A stretch of 33,740 nt of DNA from the NCBI GenBank assembly GCA_030430255.1, contig JAUIGD010000019.1, positions 1 through 33,740 on the forward strand, written 5' to 3'. Position 1 is the stretch's first letter. Every line of letters begins with the position of its first letter. Below are positions 15,088 through 24,137 of this stretch, in pieces. Both the position numbers and the translations under genes were made by a program. Under the pieces are notes generated by a model. That model was not told the DNA's origin, did not search any database, and saw only the letters and a program-made list of their open reading frames with translations. This DNA comes from Verrucomicrobiia bacterium (GTDB lineage: Bacteria > Verrucomicrobiota > Verrucomicrobiia > Verrucomicrobiales > DEV007).

Positions 15088-18000
15088 ATGCCCAAGCCCC
15101 CCCTCGCCGCGATCGCGGCCGCGCTCCTCGGCGCCGCACCTCCCCTGCTCCCCGCGGCACCGCTCATCACCGAGTTCATGGCGTCGAACGATTCGGCGCT
15201 CTACGACGAAGACGGCGATTCCTCGGATTGGATCGAGATCCACAACCCCGACGCGGCCCCCGTCGACCTCGACGGCTACCACCTCACCGACGACCCCGCC
15301 GACCTCACGCGGTGGACGTTCCCCGGCGTGACGCTCCCGGCGGGTGGGTACCTGATCGTCTTCGCCTCCGGCAAAGACCGCGACGTCGGCGAGCTGCACA
15401 CCGACTTCCGCCTGTCGCCCGCGGACGGTGGATACCTGGCGCTGGTCAGCCCGGACGGCACCACACCCCTGTCGGAGTTCGCCCCCTACCCCGAGCAGTT
15501 CACCGACTTCTCCTACGGCCACGCGCAGACCGGCGGCACGACCACCGAGGTCTTGGTGCGCGAGGGCGACGCCTGCAAGATCCTCGTGCCCACCGCCGAC
15601 ATCGGGCAAAGCTGGACCGCCCCGGCGTTCGACGACTCGTCATGGTCGGACGGCACCACCGGTGTCGGCTACGAGCGCTCCAGCGGCTACGCGGACCTCA
15701 TCGGCGCCGGCGGTGACGTCGAGGCCGAGACCTACGGCACCAACGCCACCGCCTACCTGCGCATCCCCTTCACGGTCGCGAGCAAAGACGGGCTCGGCTC
15801 GCTGCGGTTCCGGATGAAGTTCGACGACGGCTTCATCGCCTACCTCAACGGCACCGAGATCGCCTCCGGCAACAGGCCCGCCGCCCCGGCGTGGGACTCG
15901 TCCGCGAGCGGCGACCACCCCGACGGGCAGGCGACGACCTTCGTCGACACCGACCTCACCGCGCAGGCGGGCCTGCTCGAAGCCGGCAACAACGTATTGG
16001 CGATCCATGCGCTGAACGGCGACACGACCAGCTCCGACATGCTCGCGCTGCCGCGGCTCGAGGCGGAGTTCGTCGCGGCCCCGGGCGGGATCGGCGGGCT
16101 CGGCCACTTCCAAGACGCCAGCCCCGGCACCGCGAACGGATCCGACCAGGGGCTCCCCGCCGGCGCGGTGGCGGTGTCGCCGCCGGGACGCGGCTTCACC
16201 GGCACGCTGGGCGTCACCTTGTCCACGCCCTCGCCCTCGGCGCAGATCCGCTACACGACCGACGGCGCCGTGCCGACCGCGGCCTCGGCGCTCTACTCCG
16301 GCGGCACGATCACCCTCTCCTCCTCGACCCTGCTCCGCGCCCGCGCGTTCGAGGCCGGCCTGACCCCAGGCGCGGTGTCCGAGGAGGGCTACATCCGCCT
16401 CTCCCCTGCCGCACAATCGTTCAGCTCCGACCTCCCGGTGGTGGTCATGGAGCGCTTCGGCAACGGCGGCCCGACCGCCGCCAACGGCAAGACCTTCACG
16501 TTCTTCGCCTTCTTCGAACCGGACCCCGGCACCGGGCGCACGGCCCTCGACCGGCCGTACGCGCTCGGCACCCGCGGCGGCTGGAAGGTGCGCGGCTCGT
16601 CCTCGTCGGGCTTCGCCAAAAAGGCTTTCTCGATCGAGGCCTGGGACGAGGCGGACCGCAACAAGGACGTCGCCCCGCTCGGCTTCCCGGAGGAGTCCGA
16701 CTTCATCCTCAACGCGCGCTCCGTCTTCGACCGCAGCCTCATGCGCAACGCCTTCATCTACGAACTCAGCAACCAGACCGGCCGCTACGCCGTCCGCACG
16801 CAGTTCGTCGAGCTGTTCAAAGACGACAACGGCGGCGACCTCTACTCCAGCGCGAACGACTACGCCGGCGTCTACACCTTCATGGAGAAGATCTCGCGCG
16901 ACAAGGAGCGGGTCGACGTCGAGCGCCTGCCCGCGAGCGTCGACTCCGAACCCGGCATCAGCGGCGGCTACATGATGAAGGTCGACCGGCTCGACCCCGG
17001 CGACGGCGGCCTCGGCGCAGGCGGCCAGCAGCTCGGCTGGGTCTACCCGAAGGAGGAGGACGTGACCCCCGCTCAGGAGGCCTGGCTGCGCGACCACCTC
17101 AACGCGATGAACGCCTCGCTCAGCGGGCCCGAATACGACGAGTTCATCGACGTCGGCTCGTGGGTCGACCACCACCTGCTCAACGTGCTCGCGCTCAACG
17201 CCGACGCCCTGCGGCTCTCGACCTACTTCTTCAAACCCCGCGGCGGCCGGGTCGAGTTCGGACCGATCTGGGATTTCGACCGCTCGATGGAATCGACCGA
17301 CGGCCGCGACGATAACCCCACCACCTGGTCCGGCGGCACCGCGTACTTCACCTACCCGTGGTGGGGTTCGCTGTTCGGAGATGAGAATTTTTGGCAGGCC
17401 TACATCGACCGCTACTTCGAGCTGCGCGACGGCGCCTGGACCACGGAGAACATCCACAGCATCATCGACGGCATGGCCGCGGAGTTGGACGAGGCGCAGG
17501 TGCGCAACTTCCAACGCTGGTCCGAGCAGCCCCGCTTCGGCGGCTACCAGGGCGAGGTCGACCACCTCAAGGACTGGCTCGCCACCCGCCTGGACTGGAT
17601 GGACGGGCAGTTCGCCCCGCGGCCGACGACCAACCGCCCCGGCGGCATCTACCCCGCCGGCACCACCGTGACGCTGAACGCGCCGGGGGGCGGCAACCGC
17701 ACGATCTACTACACGCTCGACGGCAGCGACCCGCGCCCCCCCGCGGCGCGCACCACCCGGGTCGGCACCGAGCTGTTCGACGAGTCCCAACCCGCCCGCG
17801 CGTTCGTCCCCGCCGGTGACATCGGCTCCGCCTGGCGCACCGACCTGACCTTCGACGACAGCGCCTGGCGCTCCGGCACCAACGGCGTCGGCTACGAGCG
17901 CGGCTCCGGCTACGGCCCCTACATCGACATCGACGTCGATGCCGACATGGCCTCCAACACCTCCTGCTACATCCGCATCAAGTTCGACGTCGATGCCGCC

Positions 18001-20265
18001 GACCTCGCCGGGGCGAACTTCATGAGCCTGCAGATGCGCTACGACGACGGCTTCGTCGCCTATCTGAACGGGACGCAGATCGCCGCCGACCGCGCGCCCG
18101 GGGGTGTGGCTTGGAACTCGTCCGCCACCCAGACCCACGACGACGGTCCGGCGCAAATCTTCCAAGAGTTCGAGGCCGACGCCTTCCTCGACCTCCTGGC
18201 GCCGGGCGAGAACTTGCTCGCGGTCCACGCGCTCAACGAGAGCACCGGCAGCAGCGACTTCCTCAACCAGTCGAAGCTCGTCATCGGCTTCGACGACACC
18301 CCTGGCGGAGGCGGCATCACGGCGACCGAATACACCGGCCCGATCACGCTCGCGCAGACGGCGCGCCTGGTGGCCCGCGTCTTCGACAGCGACGGCGGCC
18401 ACGCGACCGACAGCGGCCAGACCCCGGTCGGCACCGGCTGGAGCGCGCCGCTGAAAGCGGAGTACCTGGTCGGCGAGACGCCCGCGGGGCCCGGCGACCT
18501 GGCGATCACCGAGATCATGGCCGACCCCTACGCGGGCGCACATCCGGAGTGGGTGGAGGTCACCAACATCTCCGGCGGCGCCGTCTCGCTCACCGACATC
18601 GCGTTCACGGACGGCATCGAGTTCACCTTCGGCGGGGCCAGTTTGGCGCCCGGCGGGTCGGTGCTCGTCACCGACGACCTCGGCGCCTTCGAGCGGATCT
18701 ACGGCAGCGCACGCGCCGCGGGCGTCGCCGGGGTCTTCGCCGGCGCGCTCGACAACGGCGGCGAGGCGCTTGCGCTGGCAGACGCCTCCGGGGCGGAGAT
18801 CGCCCGCGTCGAGTACCCGGGCGGCGGCGAGGAGGGCCGCTCCCTCGTCGCCGAGGGCGGCGGCTGGCGCCCGGCCCGTTCCCTCCTCGGATCGCCGGGG
18901 CGCGCGGAACCCACCCCGGCCGAGTTGCCCGACGTCTTCGTCAACGAGCTGATCCCCTTCCCGGACGCCGGCGGCGGGGCCGACTGGATCGAGATCCGCA
19001 ACACCGGCCCAGCACGTGTCGAGCTCCAAGGTTGGTTCGTCACCACCGACCTCGCGCAGCCGCAGATGCACCGCATCGAGTCCGGCATCGGCGTCAACGC
19101 CGGCGACCAGGCGGGCTTCTCGATCGAGATCGCCGACGCCTTCGACGCGCCGGCGGAGGGCGGCGAGATCTTCCTGATCGCCGCCACCCCGGACGGGGAA
19201 CGGCTCGATTACGTCCACGGTTTCACCTATGGCGACGCGGCGCAGGGGCTGAGCTTCGCCCGCCACGTGACCTCCACCGGCGAGGTGTTCTACCCGCTCA
19301 CCGCCGCCAGCCTCCACCTTCCGAACCCCCCGCCGTCCCCCACCCGGCTGGCCATCAGCGAACTCATGTACCACCCGGCCGACGGCGGCGTCGAGTTCGT
19401 CGAAATCGTCAACAATTCCAAATTGGAGACGGTCCCGCTGCCGGGCGTCGAGCTCGAAGGGACCGGCTTCACTTTCGCCGCCGGGGCACCGGACCTCGCC
19501 CCCGGCGAGCTGGTGCTGCTCGTCGGCGGCGATCCGGACGCCTTCCGCGCCGATCAGGGCATCGGTCCCGCCGTGCCGATCTTCGGCCCGTTCCCGGCGG
19601 TGCTGGACAACGGCGGCGAGAGCCTGCGCTTGAAGATCCCCGCGCCCGGCGAGGGGGCGGGTGCGCCGGACCTGGCGCCGACCTGGGACCATGTCCGCTA
19701 CGACGACGGCGCCCCCTGGCCGACCGCGCCGGACGGCGGCGGCGAGTCCCTCCACCGCCGCTTCGACTTCCTCGGCGTCGCCGGCGCGGCCGGTTTCGGG
19801 GGCGACCCCGCCCACTGGGAGTCCGCCGCGCCCTCGCCCGGCACGATCGGCGCAGCGGTTTCCGATTGGCGCACCCCGTTTTTCGACGCCGCCGAGCTCG
19901 CCGACCCCGCGATCTCCGGCCCGCTGGCCGACGCCGACGGCGACCGCTTCCCCAACGCGCTCGAATACCTCCTCGGATCGGATCCGCGCGACCCCGCCTC
20001 ATTCCGCCCGGCGGAAGTCTCGGTCGCCGCCGACGGCGCGCTCGAGCTGACCTTCACCCTGCGCGACGGCGTCGAGGAGTTTGTCCCGCAGATCGAAAGC
20101 AGCCCGGATTTGCAGGGCGCCACGTGGTCCGACGCAGGCGCAGACTTCGCTTTGACAAGCACCACCACCAACGGCGACGGCACCTCCACCGTGACCTACC
20201 GGGGACCCGCGGTCGCCGCCATCGGCGCCGCGCTCTACCTTCGCGTGCGCGCCGCGGAGCGGTAG
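15088..20265 (+). CDS. Giant secreted CotH-kinase/lamin-tail-domain protein
   Basis: 1725 residues. Approximate order: signal peptide 1-24; lamin-tail domain 1 about 25-150 (LITEFMASNDS, DWIEIHNPD); a jelly-roll-like unit about 155-335; chitobiase C-terminal-like unit about 355-435 (IRYTTDGAVPT); CotH kinase domain about 447-830 (GGWKVRGSSS, RSLMRNAFIYEL, GPIWDFDRSME); second chitobiase-like unit (IYYTLDGSDP); second jelly-roll about 895-1080, clearly duplicated (DIGSAWRTDLTFDDSAW against DIGQSWTAPAFDDSSW); lamin-tail domains 2-4 near 1136, 1280 and 1418. A DADGDRFPNALEYLLGSDP segment follows near 1614, then a C-terminal beta region. CotH is a protein kinase in spore coats; in this family the target is unknown. 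ATG 15088 starts the signal peptide. Confidence 0.9.
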   Translation: MPKPPLAAIAAALLGAAPPLLPAAPLITEFMASNDSALYDEDGDSSDWIEIHNPDAAPVDLDGYHLTDDPADLTRWTFPGVTLPAGGYLIVFASGKDRDVGELHTDFRLSPADGGYLALVSPDGTTPLSEFAPYPEQFTDFSYGHAQTGGTTTEVLVREGDACKILVPTADIGQSWTAPAFDDSSWSDGTTGVGYERSSGYADLIGAGGDVEAETYGTNATAYLRIPFTVASKDGLGSLRFRMKFDDGFIAYLNGTEIASGNRPAAPAWDSSASGDHPDGQATTFVDTDLTAQAGLLEAGNNVLAIHALNGDTTSSDMLALPRLEAEFVAAPGGIGGLGHFQDASPGTANGSDQGLPAGAVAVSPPGRGFTGTLGVTLSTPSPSAQIRYTTDGAVPTAASALYSGGTITLSSSTLLRARAFEAGLTPGAVSEEGYIRLSPAAQSFSSDLPVVVMERFGNGGPTAANGKTFTFFAFFEPDPGTGRTALDRPYALGTRGGWKVRGSSSSGFAKKAFSIEAWDEADRNKDVAPLGFPEESDFILNARSVFDRSLMRNAFIYELSNQTGRYAVRTQFVELFKDDNGGDLYSSANDYAGVYTFMEKISRDKERVDVERLPASVDSEPGISGGYMMKVDRLDPGDGGLGAGGQQLGWVYPKEEDVTPAQEAWLRDHLNAMNASLSGPEYDEFIDVGSWVDHHLLNVLALNADALRLSTYFFKPRGGRVEFGPIWDFDRSMESTDGRDDNPTTWSGGTAYFTYPWWGSLFGDENFWQAYIDRYFELRDGAWTTENIHSIIDGMAAELDEAQVRNFQRWSEQPRFGGYQGEVDHLKDWLATRLDWMDGQFAPRPTTNRPGGIYPAGTTVTLNAPGGGNRTIYYTLDGSDPRPPAARTTRVGTELFDESQPARAFVPAGDIGSAWRTDLTFDDSAWRSGTNGVGYERGSGYGPYIDIDVDADMASNTSCYIRIKFDVDAADLAGANFMSLQMRYDDGFVAYLNGTQIAADRAPGGVAWNSSATQTHDDGPAQIFQEFEADAFLDLLAPGENLLAVHALNESTGSSDFLNQSKLVIGFDDTPGGGGITATEYTGPITLAQTARLVARVFDSDGGHATDSGQTPVGTGWSAPLKAEYLVGETPAGPGDLAITEIMADPYAGAHPEWVEVTNISGGAVSLTDIAFTDGIEFTFGGASLAPGGSVLVTDDLGAFERIYGSARAAGVAGVFAGALDNGGEALALADASGAEIARVEYPGGGEEGRSLVAEGGGWRPARSLLGSPGRAEPTPAELPDVFVNELIPFPDAGGGADWIEIRNTGPARVELQGWFVTTDLAQPQMHRIESGIGVNAGDQAGFSIEIADAFDAPAEGGEIFLIAATPDGERLDYVHGFTYGDAAQGLSFARHVTSTGEVFYPLTAASLHLPNPPPSPTRLAISELMYHPADGGVEFVEIVNNSKLETVPLPGVELEGTGFTFAAGAPDLAPGELVLLVGGDPDAFRADQGIGPAVPIFGPFPAVLDNGGESLRLKIPAPGEGAGAPDLAPTWDHVRYDDGAPWPTAPDGGGESLHRRFDFLGVAGAAGFGGDPAHWESAAPSPGTIGAAVSDWRTPFFDAAELADPAISGPLADADGDRFPNALEYLLGSDPRDPASFRPAEVSVAADGALELTFTLRDGVEEFVPQIESSPDLQGATWSDAGADFALTSTTTNGDGTSTVTYRGPAVAAIGAALYLRVRAAER

Positions 20266-20309
20266 CAGTCACGGCGGAGACGGAGCTCCGCCCTCCAGCA
20301 CCACCGGAG

Positions 20310-20329
20310 GGAAAACGTCCCCGTTTTCC
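20310..20329. terminator. Perfect hairpin after the CotH gene
   Basis: GGAAAACG (20310-20317), loop TCCC, CGTTTTCC (20322-20329): a perfect 8-bp stem 45 bp beyond the CotH stop. No long T-run follows, so termination is an inference. Confidence 0.4.
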
Positions 20330-20382
20330 GCGCGCGGCGCCGGCCCCGGCACCGGAGGGACCCATTCGACCCAGACGCGAAA

Positions 20383-20405
20383 CAGCCCCCCGGATGGGGG
20401 GGCTG
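20383..20405. terminator. GC-rich hairpin between convergent genes
   Basis: CAGCCCCCC (20383-20391) pairs with GGGGGGCTG (20397-20405) across a five-base loop. It lies between the convergent CotH (ends 20265) and PPC-like (ends 20450) genes, so it could serve both strands. No T-run follows on either side. Confidence 0.5.
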
Positions 20406-20449
20406 CGTCGCGTCCGTTCTTTGAGTGGGTTCGATCCCGCCTCCGTGGC

Positions 20450-20791
20450 TTAGTCGATGAGCAGGCGGTAGTCGTTGTAGACATCGCCCCAGTTCTTGAT
20501 CTTGACGGTGAACTTGCCGGTCCATTTCGGCGTGACCGAGGCCACGCAGCGGTCGGTGTCGTCCTCGTCGGAGTCGATCAGGTTGCCGTTCTCGTCGTAG
20601 ATGAACAGGTCGAGGTCGGTGTCGCCGTCGCCGATCACGAGGATCCGCGCCTCGACGCCCGCCTCGAAGGTCAGCGTGTAGACGTCGGTGTGGTTGGCGA
20701 GGACGGTGTCGTCGTGGACCGTGCCGGCGGCGGCGCCGAAGCAGAGGGCGAAGGAGGTGGTGAGCAGGGCGAGGATGGATTTGATGTTCAT
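20450..20791 (-). CDS. Small secreted PPC-like beta-sandwich protein
   Basis: 113 residues. Signal peptide MNIKSILALLTTSFALCFGAAAG; then a compact bacterial pre-peptidase C-terminal (PPC)-like domain with the family phrases VYTLTFEAGVEARILVIGDGDTDLDLFIYDENGN and DTDRCVASVTPKWTGKFTVKIKNWG. PPC domains are usually appended to secreted peptidases; here it stands alone. Very acidic, Asp-rich loops may bind calcium (inference). The start at 20791 was preferred to an open extension to 21022, which lacks protein features. No Shine-Dalgarno is evident, and no -35/-10 pair was found. Confidence 0.75.
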   Translation of the reverse strand: MNIKSILALLTTSFALCFGAAAGTVHDDTVLANHTDVYTLTFEAGVEARILVIGDGDTDLDLFIYDENGNLIDSDEDDTDRCVASVTPKWTGKFTVKIKNWGDVYNDYRLLID

Positions 20792-20907
20792 GGTCTTGTC
20801 GGGTTTTGGTTTTGCTTTGTGCCGATGTGGATATGCCGGAACCGCGGATGTGTGACGCGGGGGGGGCTCAAAAAGAGGACGCCCAAACGGCAACGCATTG
20901 CAGATTT

Positions 20908-20923
20908 CCGGCGCCAGCGCCGG
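20908..20923. other. Perfect GC hairpin upstream of the PPC-like gene
   Basis: CCGGCGC (20908-20914), CA, GCGCCGG (20917-20923), in the 227-bp space between the PPC-like start (20791) and the upstream gene's stop (21019). It could end the upstream minus-strand transcript. No T-run follows. Confidence 0.35.
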
Positions 20924-21018
20924 GCGCGACGACCCCGGGCGCCACAACTGCGGGCGACCGAGCCACCGGCAGGAGGCGGGTTCCCGCCGCACAGCACCGG
21001 CTCGGAACCACCTGCGGA

Positions 21019-22347
21019 TCAACCCTCAACCACGCACGGCACGAGGATCCCGTCGCGCATGCCGTGGATGACCTTCTTGTCCGACGGCACCAGGGTGGCG
21101 AGCACGCCGCCGAGCGTGACGGCCGGCTTGGCGGGGTTGTCGCCGGCGAGGAAGTAGTAGGGGCAAAGCCGCGCCCGCACGGGCATCGTCCTCACCTCCC
21201 CAGCCCCCTCGTCCCAAAACGGGTGCTCGAACACCCGCGCGCGGCGGAACTGCTGCAGGACCCACGGGTGCTCCGGGAAATCGCCCACCGCCCGCTCGAT
21301 CGCCGCCGACCACTCCTCGGCCGGCAGGTCCTCGCCGATGCGCACGCTCCGGCTGCCCCACGCCAGCTCCGAGAAGCCGCTGATCTTCAGCACCAGCGCC
21401 CTCTCCTTCTGGCTGAACTCAGCCATCTGCGACCACTCGGTGATCCCCAGCCCGGGCAGCTCCGCATGGTGCGGCACGGGCGCGGGGTCGACCACCCAGC
21501 TGCGCGGGAACATGGTCTCCAAGCGCTTGATATGCGCCGCGCGCATCTGCTTCGCCCAATGCCCGCGCAGCGGCCGCGACCAGAACAAGGCGGACCACAG
21601 CTTCTCCTCGAGGTAGGGCTTGTGCGGGGCGGTGAGGGCGATCTCACCGGCGGCGGCGGCCCCGAACAAGGCCTCGGCTGAAGGGATGTTGTCGAGGTCG
21701 AACAGCTCGTAGAAGCGGTAGACGTCGCGCCCGCGCGGGGCGTAGGTCTCGGCATCGCAGACCTCGAATCCTCCCCCGCCCGCCCCGGTGCGGCCGTTGA
21801 GCTGCGCCGCGAGCCACTCCATCTCGGGGCGGTAGTCGGCCGACTCCTCGCTGACGGCGATATCCCCCCCGCGCGGCAGGATCGACGCGAAGCCATCGAC
21901 CATCCCCTCGCCGCCGCCGAGCACGGCGTGGCCGAGCGAGGCGTAGGTGCGGTTCAGCCAAGCGGTCAAACCGATGCCGCCGGGGAGGTTGTCGAGCTCG
22001 GTGATGGCGAAGCCCTCATCGGTCCAGAGCAGGTCCGGCCGGATCACCCGCGGCAGGGCGTCGACCAGCGCCGGGTGCCGGCTCTGTTCGACCAGCGCGG
22101 CCGGTTTGCCGGCGTCGAGGTAGGCGGCGAGCCACGCGGGGGCGCGGCCCTTGGCGCTCTGGCGGTAGAGGGTGTCGGCGGCGCGCACGAACAGCGCCAG
22201 CTGGTGGCCCAATGTCTCCAGCTCGCGCGCGACCTTCTTCGGCAGGGCGAGCGGCTGCGGCGAGACGAGCCAGTCTTTGTCAGCGAACAGACCTCCCTCC
22301 GGGAAGGCGGCGCGGATGGCGTCGATGGAGCGTTCGGCGTCTGGCAT
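21019..22347 (-). CDS. Unknown protein, possible circularly permuted ATP-grasp-like fold
   Basis: 442 residues, soluble, no signal peptide. Features suggest ATP-grasp in permuted order: RPDLLWTDEGFAITELDNLPGG at about 103-124 (an acidic loop typical of the metal site) and later a Lys/Gly strand LVLKISGFSELAWGSRSV at about 318-335 with PWVLQQF at 361-367. In ATP-grasp enzymes such a Lys strand and Gln/Glu strand bind ATP. No named family was recognised, and the match rests on motif style only. It lies 121 bp downstream of the hydrolase-DedA fusion on the same strand. If it is ATP-grasp, it would form amide or peptide-like bonds; the substrate is unknown. Confidence 0.55.
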   Translation of the reverse strand: MPDAERSIDAIRAAFPEGGLFADKDWLVSPQPLALPKKVARELETLGHQLALFVRAADTLYRQSAKGRAPAWLAAYLDAGKPAALVEQSRHPALVDALPRVIRPDLLWTDEGFAITELDNLPGGIGLTAWLNRTYASLGHAVLGGGEGMVDGFASILPRGGDIAVSEESADYRPEMEWLAAQLNGRTGAGGGGFEVCDAETYAPRGRDVYRFYELFDLDNIPSAEALFGAAAAGEIALTAPHKPYLEEKLWSALFWSRPLRGHWAKQMRAAHIKRLETMFPRSWVVDPAPVPHHAELPGLGITEWSQMAEFSQKERALVLKISGFSELAWGSRSVRIGEDLPAEEWSAAIERAVGDFPEHPWVLQQFRRARVFEHPFWDEGAGEVRTMPVRARLCPYYFLAGDNPAKPAVTLGGVLATLVPSDKKVIHGMRDGILVPCVVEG

Positions 22348-22424
22348 GCGGGGAGGTGGGATGCGGCAGGGGCGAACCGATTCCTGAGCGGGGGTCGGGG
22401 CCGCGTCAAGGTCGGGCTCCGCCG

Positions 22425-22466
22425 GGCGCCCCCCCGCGTCGGGCGGCCGGTGCCCGGGGGGGCGCC
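22425..22466. terminator. Strong 12-bp hairpin after the hydrolase-DedA gene
   Basis: GGCGCCCCCCCG (22425-22436) pairs perfectly with CGGGGGGGCGCC (22455-22466) around an 18-base loop. It begins 3 bp past the minus-strand stop at 22469. Likely a transcript end, though no T-run follows on the minus strand. It also separates the fusion gene from the possible ATP-grasp gene. Confidence 0.5.
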
Positions 22467-22468
22467 GC

Positions 22469-24037
22469 TCACCCCCGCTCCGCCCGGCGCTCGAAGGCTC
22501 TCGCGGCGCGCTTCAACGCGAAGTGGACGACGGTCAGGACGGTCGCGATCACCGCGACCAACACCAGCGGGGCGTGGTCCTCGACCCTCGCCAACAGCTT
22601 CAACAAGGTGTTGCCGACCAAGGAGGACAAACCCACCAGCAGGGGCGTCCAGATGGCGGCGGCGATGAAAAAGTAGAGGATGAAGATGCGGAACTTGAGC
22701 TTGAGGATGCCGGCGGCGACGTAGGTGGGGATGCGCATGCCGGGCAGCCAGCGGGTGACGATGACGAGCAGCGCCCCGTAGCGGGCGAAGAAGCGCTCGC
22801 TGGCCTCGACCTTCTCGACCCTGACGATCCACTTGAGCGGCGCGGAACGCAGCGCGCCCGGACCGAGGACACGCCCGAGCAGGTAGAGGCCGGTGTCGCC
22901 GATGAAGATGCCGAGGAAGCAGCCGAGGGTGGCGGGGAACAGCCCGAGCATGCCGCGCGCGGCGAGGATGCCGGCGGTGATGCAGGTGATGTCCTCGCTG
23001 ATCAGGGTGGCGATCGCCAGCAAGACGACCATCAGCAGCACGCGGGCGCGCAGATCGGCGCGGTAGCGTTGGTAGCCGAAGGGCTCGGTCGAGGCCGCGG
23101 CCCGCGCCGCGGTCGCCGCCGCACGGGCGGGCCCGGGCGCGGCGAGGTGCTCGCGCAGCGTCGCGGCCAGCGCCGCGGGGTCGGCGAGCGGTGCCTTGTG
23201 GCCACCCGGCAGCAGGCGGAGCTCGGCCTGAGGGAGCAGGCGGGCGAGCTCGCGCGAAGAGGCAGCGGGCCGGACGAGATCGCTCTCGCCGTGCAGGATC
23301 AAGGTCGGCGCGGCGACCTCTGGCAGAGCGGCGGCCATGCGGCGGATGTCGGCGTCGTGGTAGGTGCGGGCGTAGTTGCGGTCGGCGGCGGCGCGATCGA
23401 GGGCGCCGAAGTGGGGCACGAGTTCGCGGCCGCACCACAGGTAGAACTTCTGTGCCCAGTAGAGGATGCGGTTGAGGGTGGCGTCGCCGACCAGCTCCAA
23501 CTGCTCGATGGCGAGGGGCGCCAGCAGGGTCAGCGAGGCGGTCTGGTCGGGGCAGGCGGCGGCGAAGTGGAGGGCGCTCGCCCCGCCGGCGCCGAAGCCG
23601 CAGAGGTGGGCGCGATCGATCCCGAGCTGGTCGAGGAGCGCGTCCACGTAGAGGGCGGCGGCCGCGGGCGAGCAGTCGGGGATGTCGTCCGCGGAGCCGG
23701 AGCGGCCGTTGAGCTCGGGCACGATCAGCCGGAACTCCCCGCGCAGTTCGGCGGCCAGCCCGTCCCAACCGCTGCCGCGCATGGGGCTGCCGGGCAACAG
23801 GACGAGGACCGGCGCGCCTGGGGCGGCGGCGAAATCGCGATAGACGAGTCCCGCGCGGCCTCCGGGCGGGGCGTCGGCACGCAGATCGACGCGCGGCAGT
23901 TCGGCACGCCGCGCACCGGCCGGAGCCTCGACCTCGTGCGGGTTCGCCAGCCGCACCGCGTGCGAGGCGAGCAGCAGCAGCAGGTAGGCGAGGAGGATGT
24001 GGCGGAAGCGCAGCACGCGGTTGGATGGGAGATGCAC
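22469..24037 (-). CDS. Alpha/beta-hydrolase-like domain fused to a DedA (SNARE-associated) membrane domain
   Basis: About 522 residues. A leading hydrophobic helix (about 11-27, HILLAYLLLLLASHAV) precedes an alpha/beta-hydrolase fold (about 60-325). The acid (HGESDLVRP) and His (PGGHKAPL) are present, but the nucleophile motif G-x-S-x-G reads GFGAG at 147-151, with Gly149 where Ser is expected. The hydrolase is therefore probably inactive or uses another mechanism. The C-terminal half (about 345-505) is DedA/VTT: LISEDITCITAGILA, GIFIGDTGLYLLGRVLG and TRWLPGMRIPTYVAAG. DedA proteins act on membrane lipids or carriers. The GTG at 24037 was chosen because it precedes the first helix; another is at 24016. 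Confidence 0.85.
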   Translation of the reverse strand: MHLPSNRVLRFRHILLAYLLLLLASHAVRLANPHEVEAPAGARRAELPRVDLRADAPPGGRAGLVYRDFAAAPGAPVLVLLPGSPMRGSGWDGLAAELRGEFRLIVPELNGRSGSADDIPDCSPAAAALYVDALLDQLGIDRAHLCGFGAGGASALHFAAACPDQTASLTLLAPLAIEQLELVGDATLNRILYWAQKFYLWCGRELVPHFGALDRAAADRNYARTYHDADIRRMAAALPEVAAPTLILHGESDLVRPAASSRELARLLPQAELRLLPGGHKAPLADPAALAATLREHLAAPGPARAAATAARAAASTEPFGYQRYRADLRARVLLMVVLLAIATLISEDITCITAGILAARGMLGLFPATLGCFLGIFIGDTGLYLLGRVLGPGALRSAPLKWIVRVEKVEASERFFARYGALLVIVTRWLPGMRIPTYVAAGILKLKFRIFILYFFIAAAIWTPLLVGLSSLVGNTLLKLLARVEDHAPLVLVAVIATVLTVVHFALKRAARAFERRAERG

Positions 24038-24051
24038 TAACCGGGTCGGCG

Positions 24052-24065
24052 GGGTTTGGAAACCC
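24052..24065. promoter_or_regulatory. Palindrome in the divergent hydrolase-DedA/mnmH intergenic region
   Basis: GGGTTT-GG-AAACCC at 24052-24065, perfect 6-bp arms, in the 100-bp gap between divergent starts. Position and symmetry make an operator possible; no matching regulator is known here. Confidence 0.35.
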
Positions 24066-24137
24066 GAGAAAACGGCTCGAGTCGTCCCGCCGCCTGAGCC
24101 TTTACAGCGACGCTGCGCCGACGGACGGTGGAGGTCC

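Noticed and set aside
15640-19815. Open frame of 1391 codons on the minus strand opposite the CotH gene
   Set aside because: Low-complexity Arg/Gly/Ala/Val/Glu text with no domain; the plus-strand protein has clear domains.
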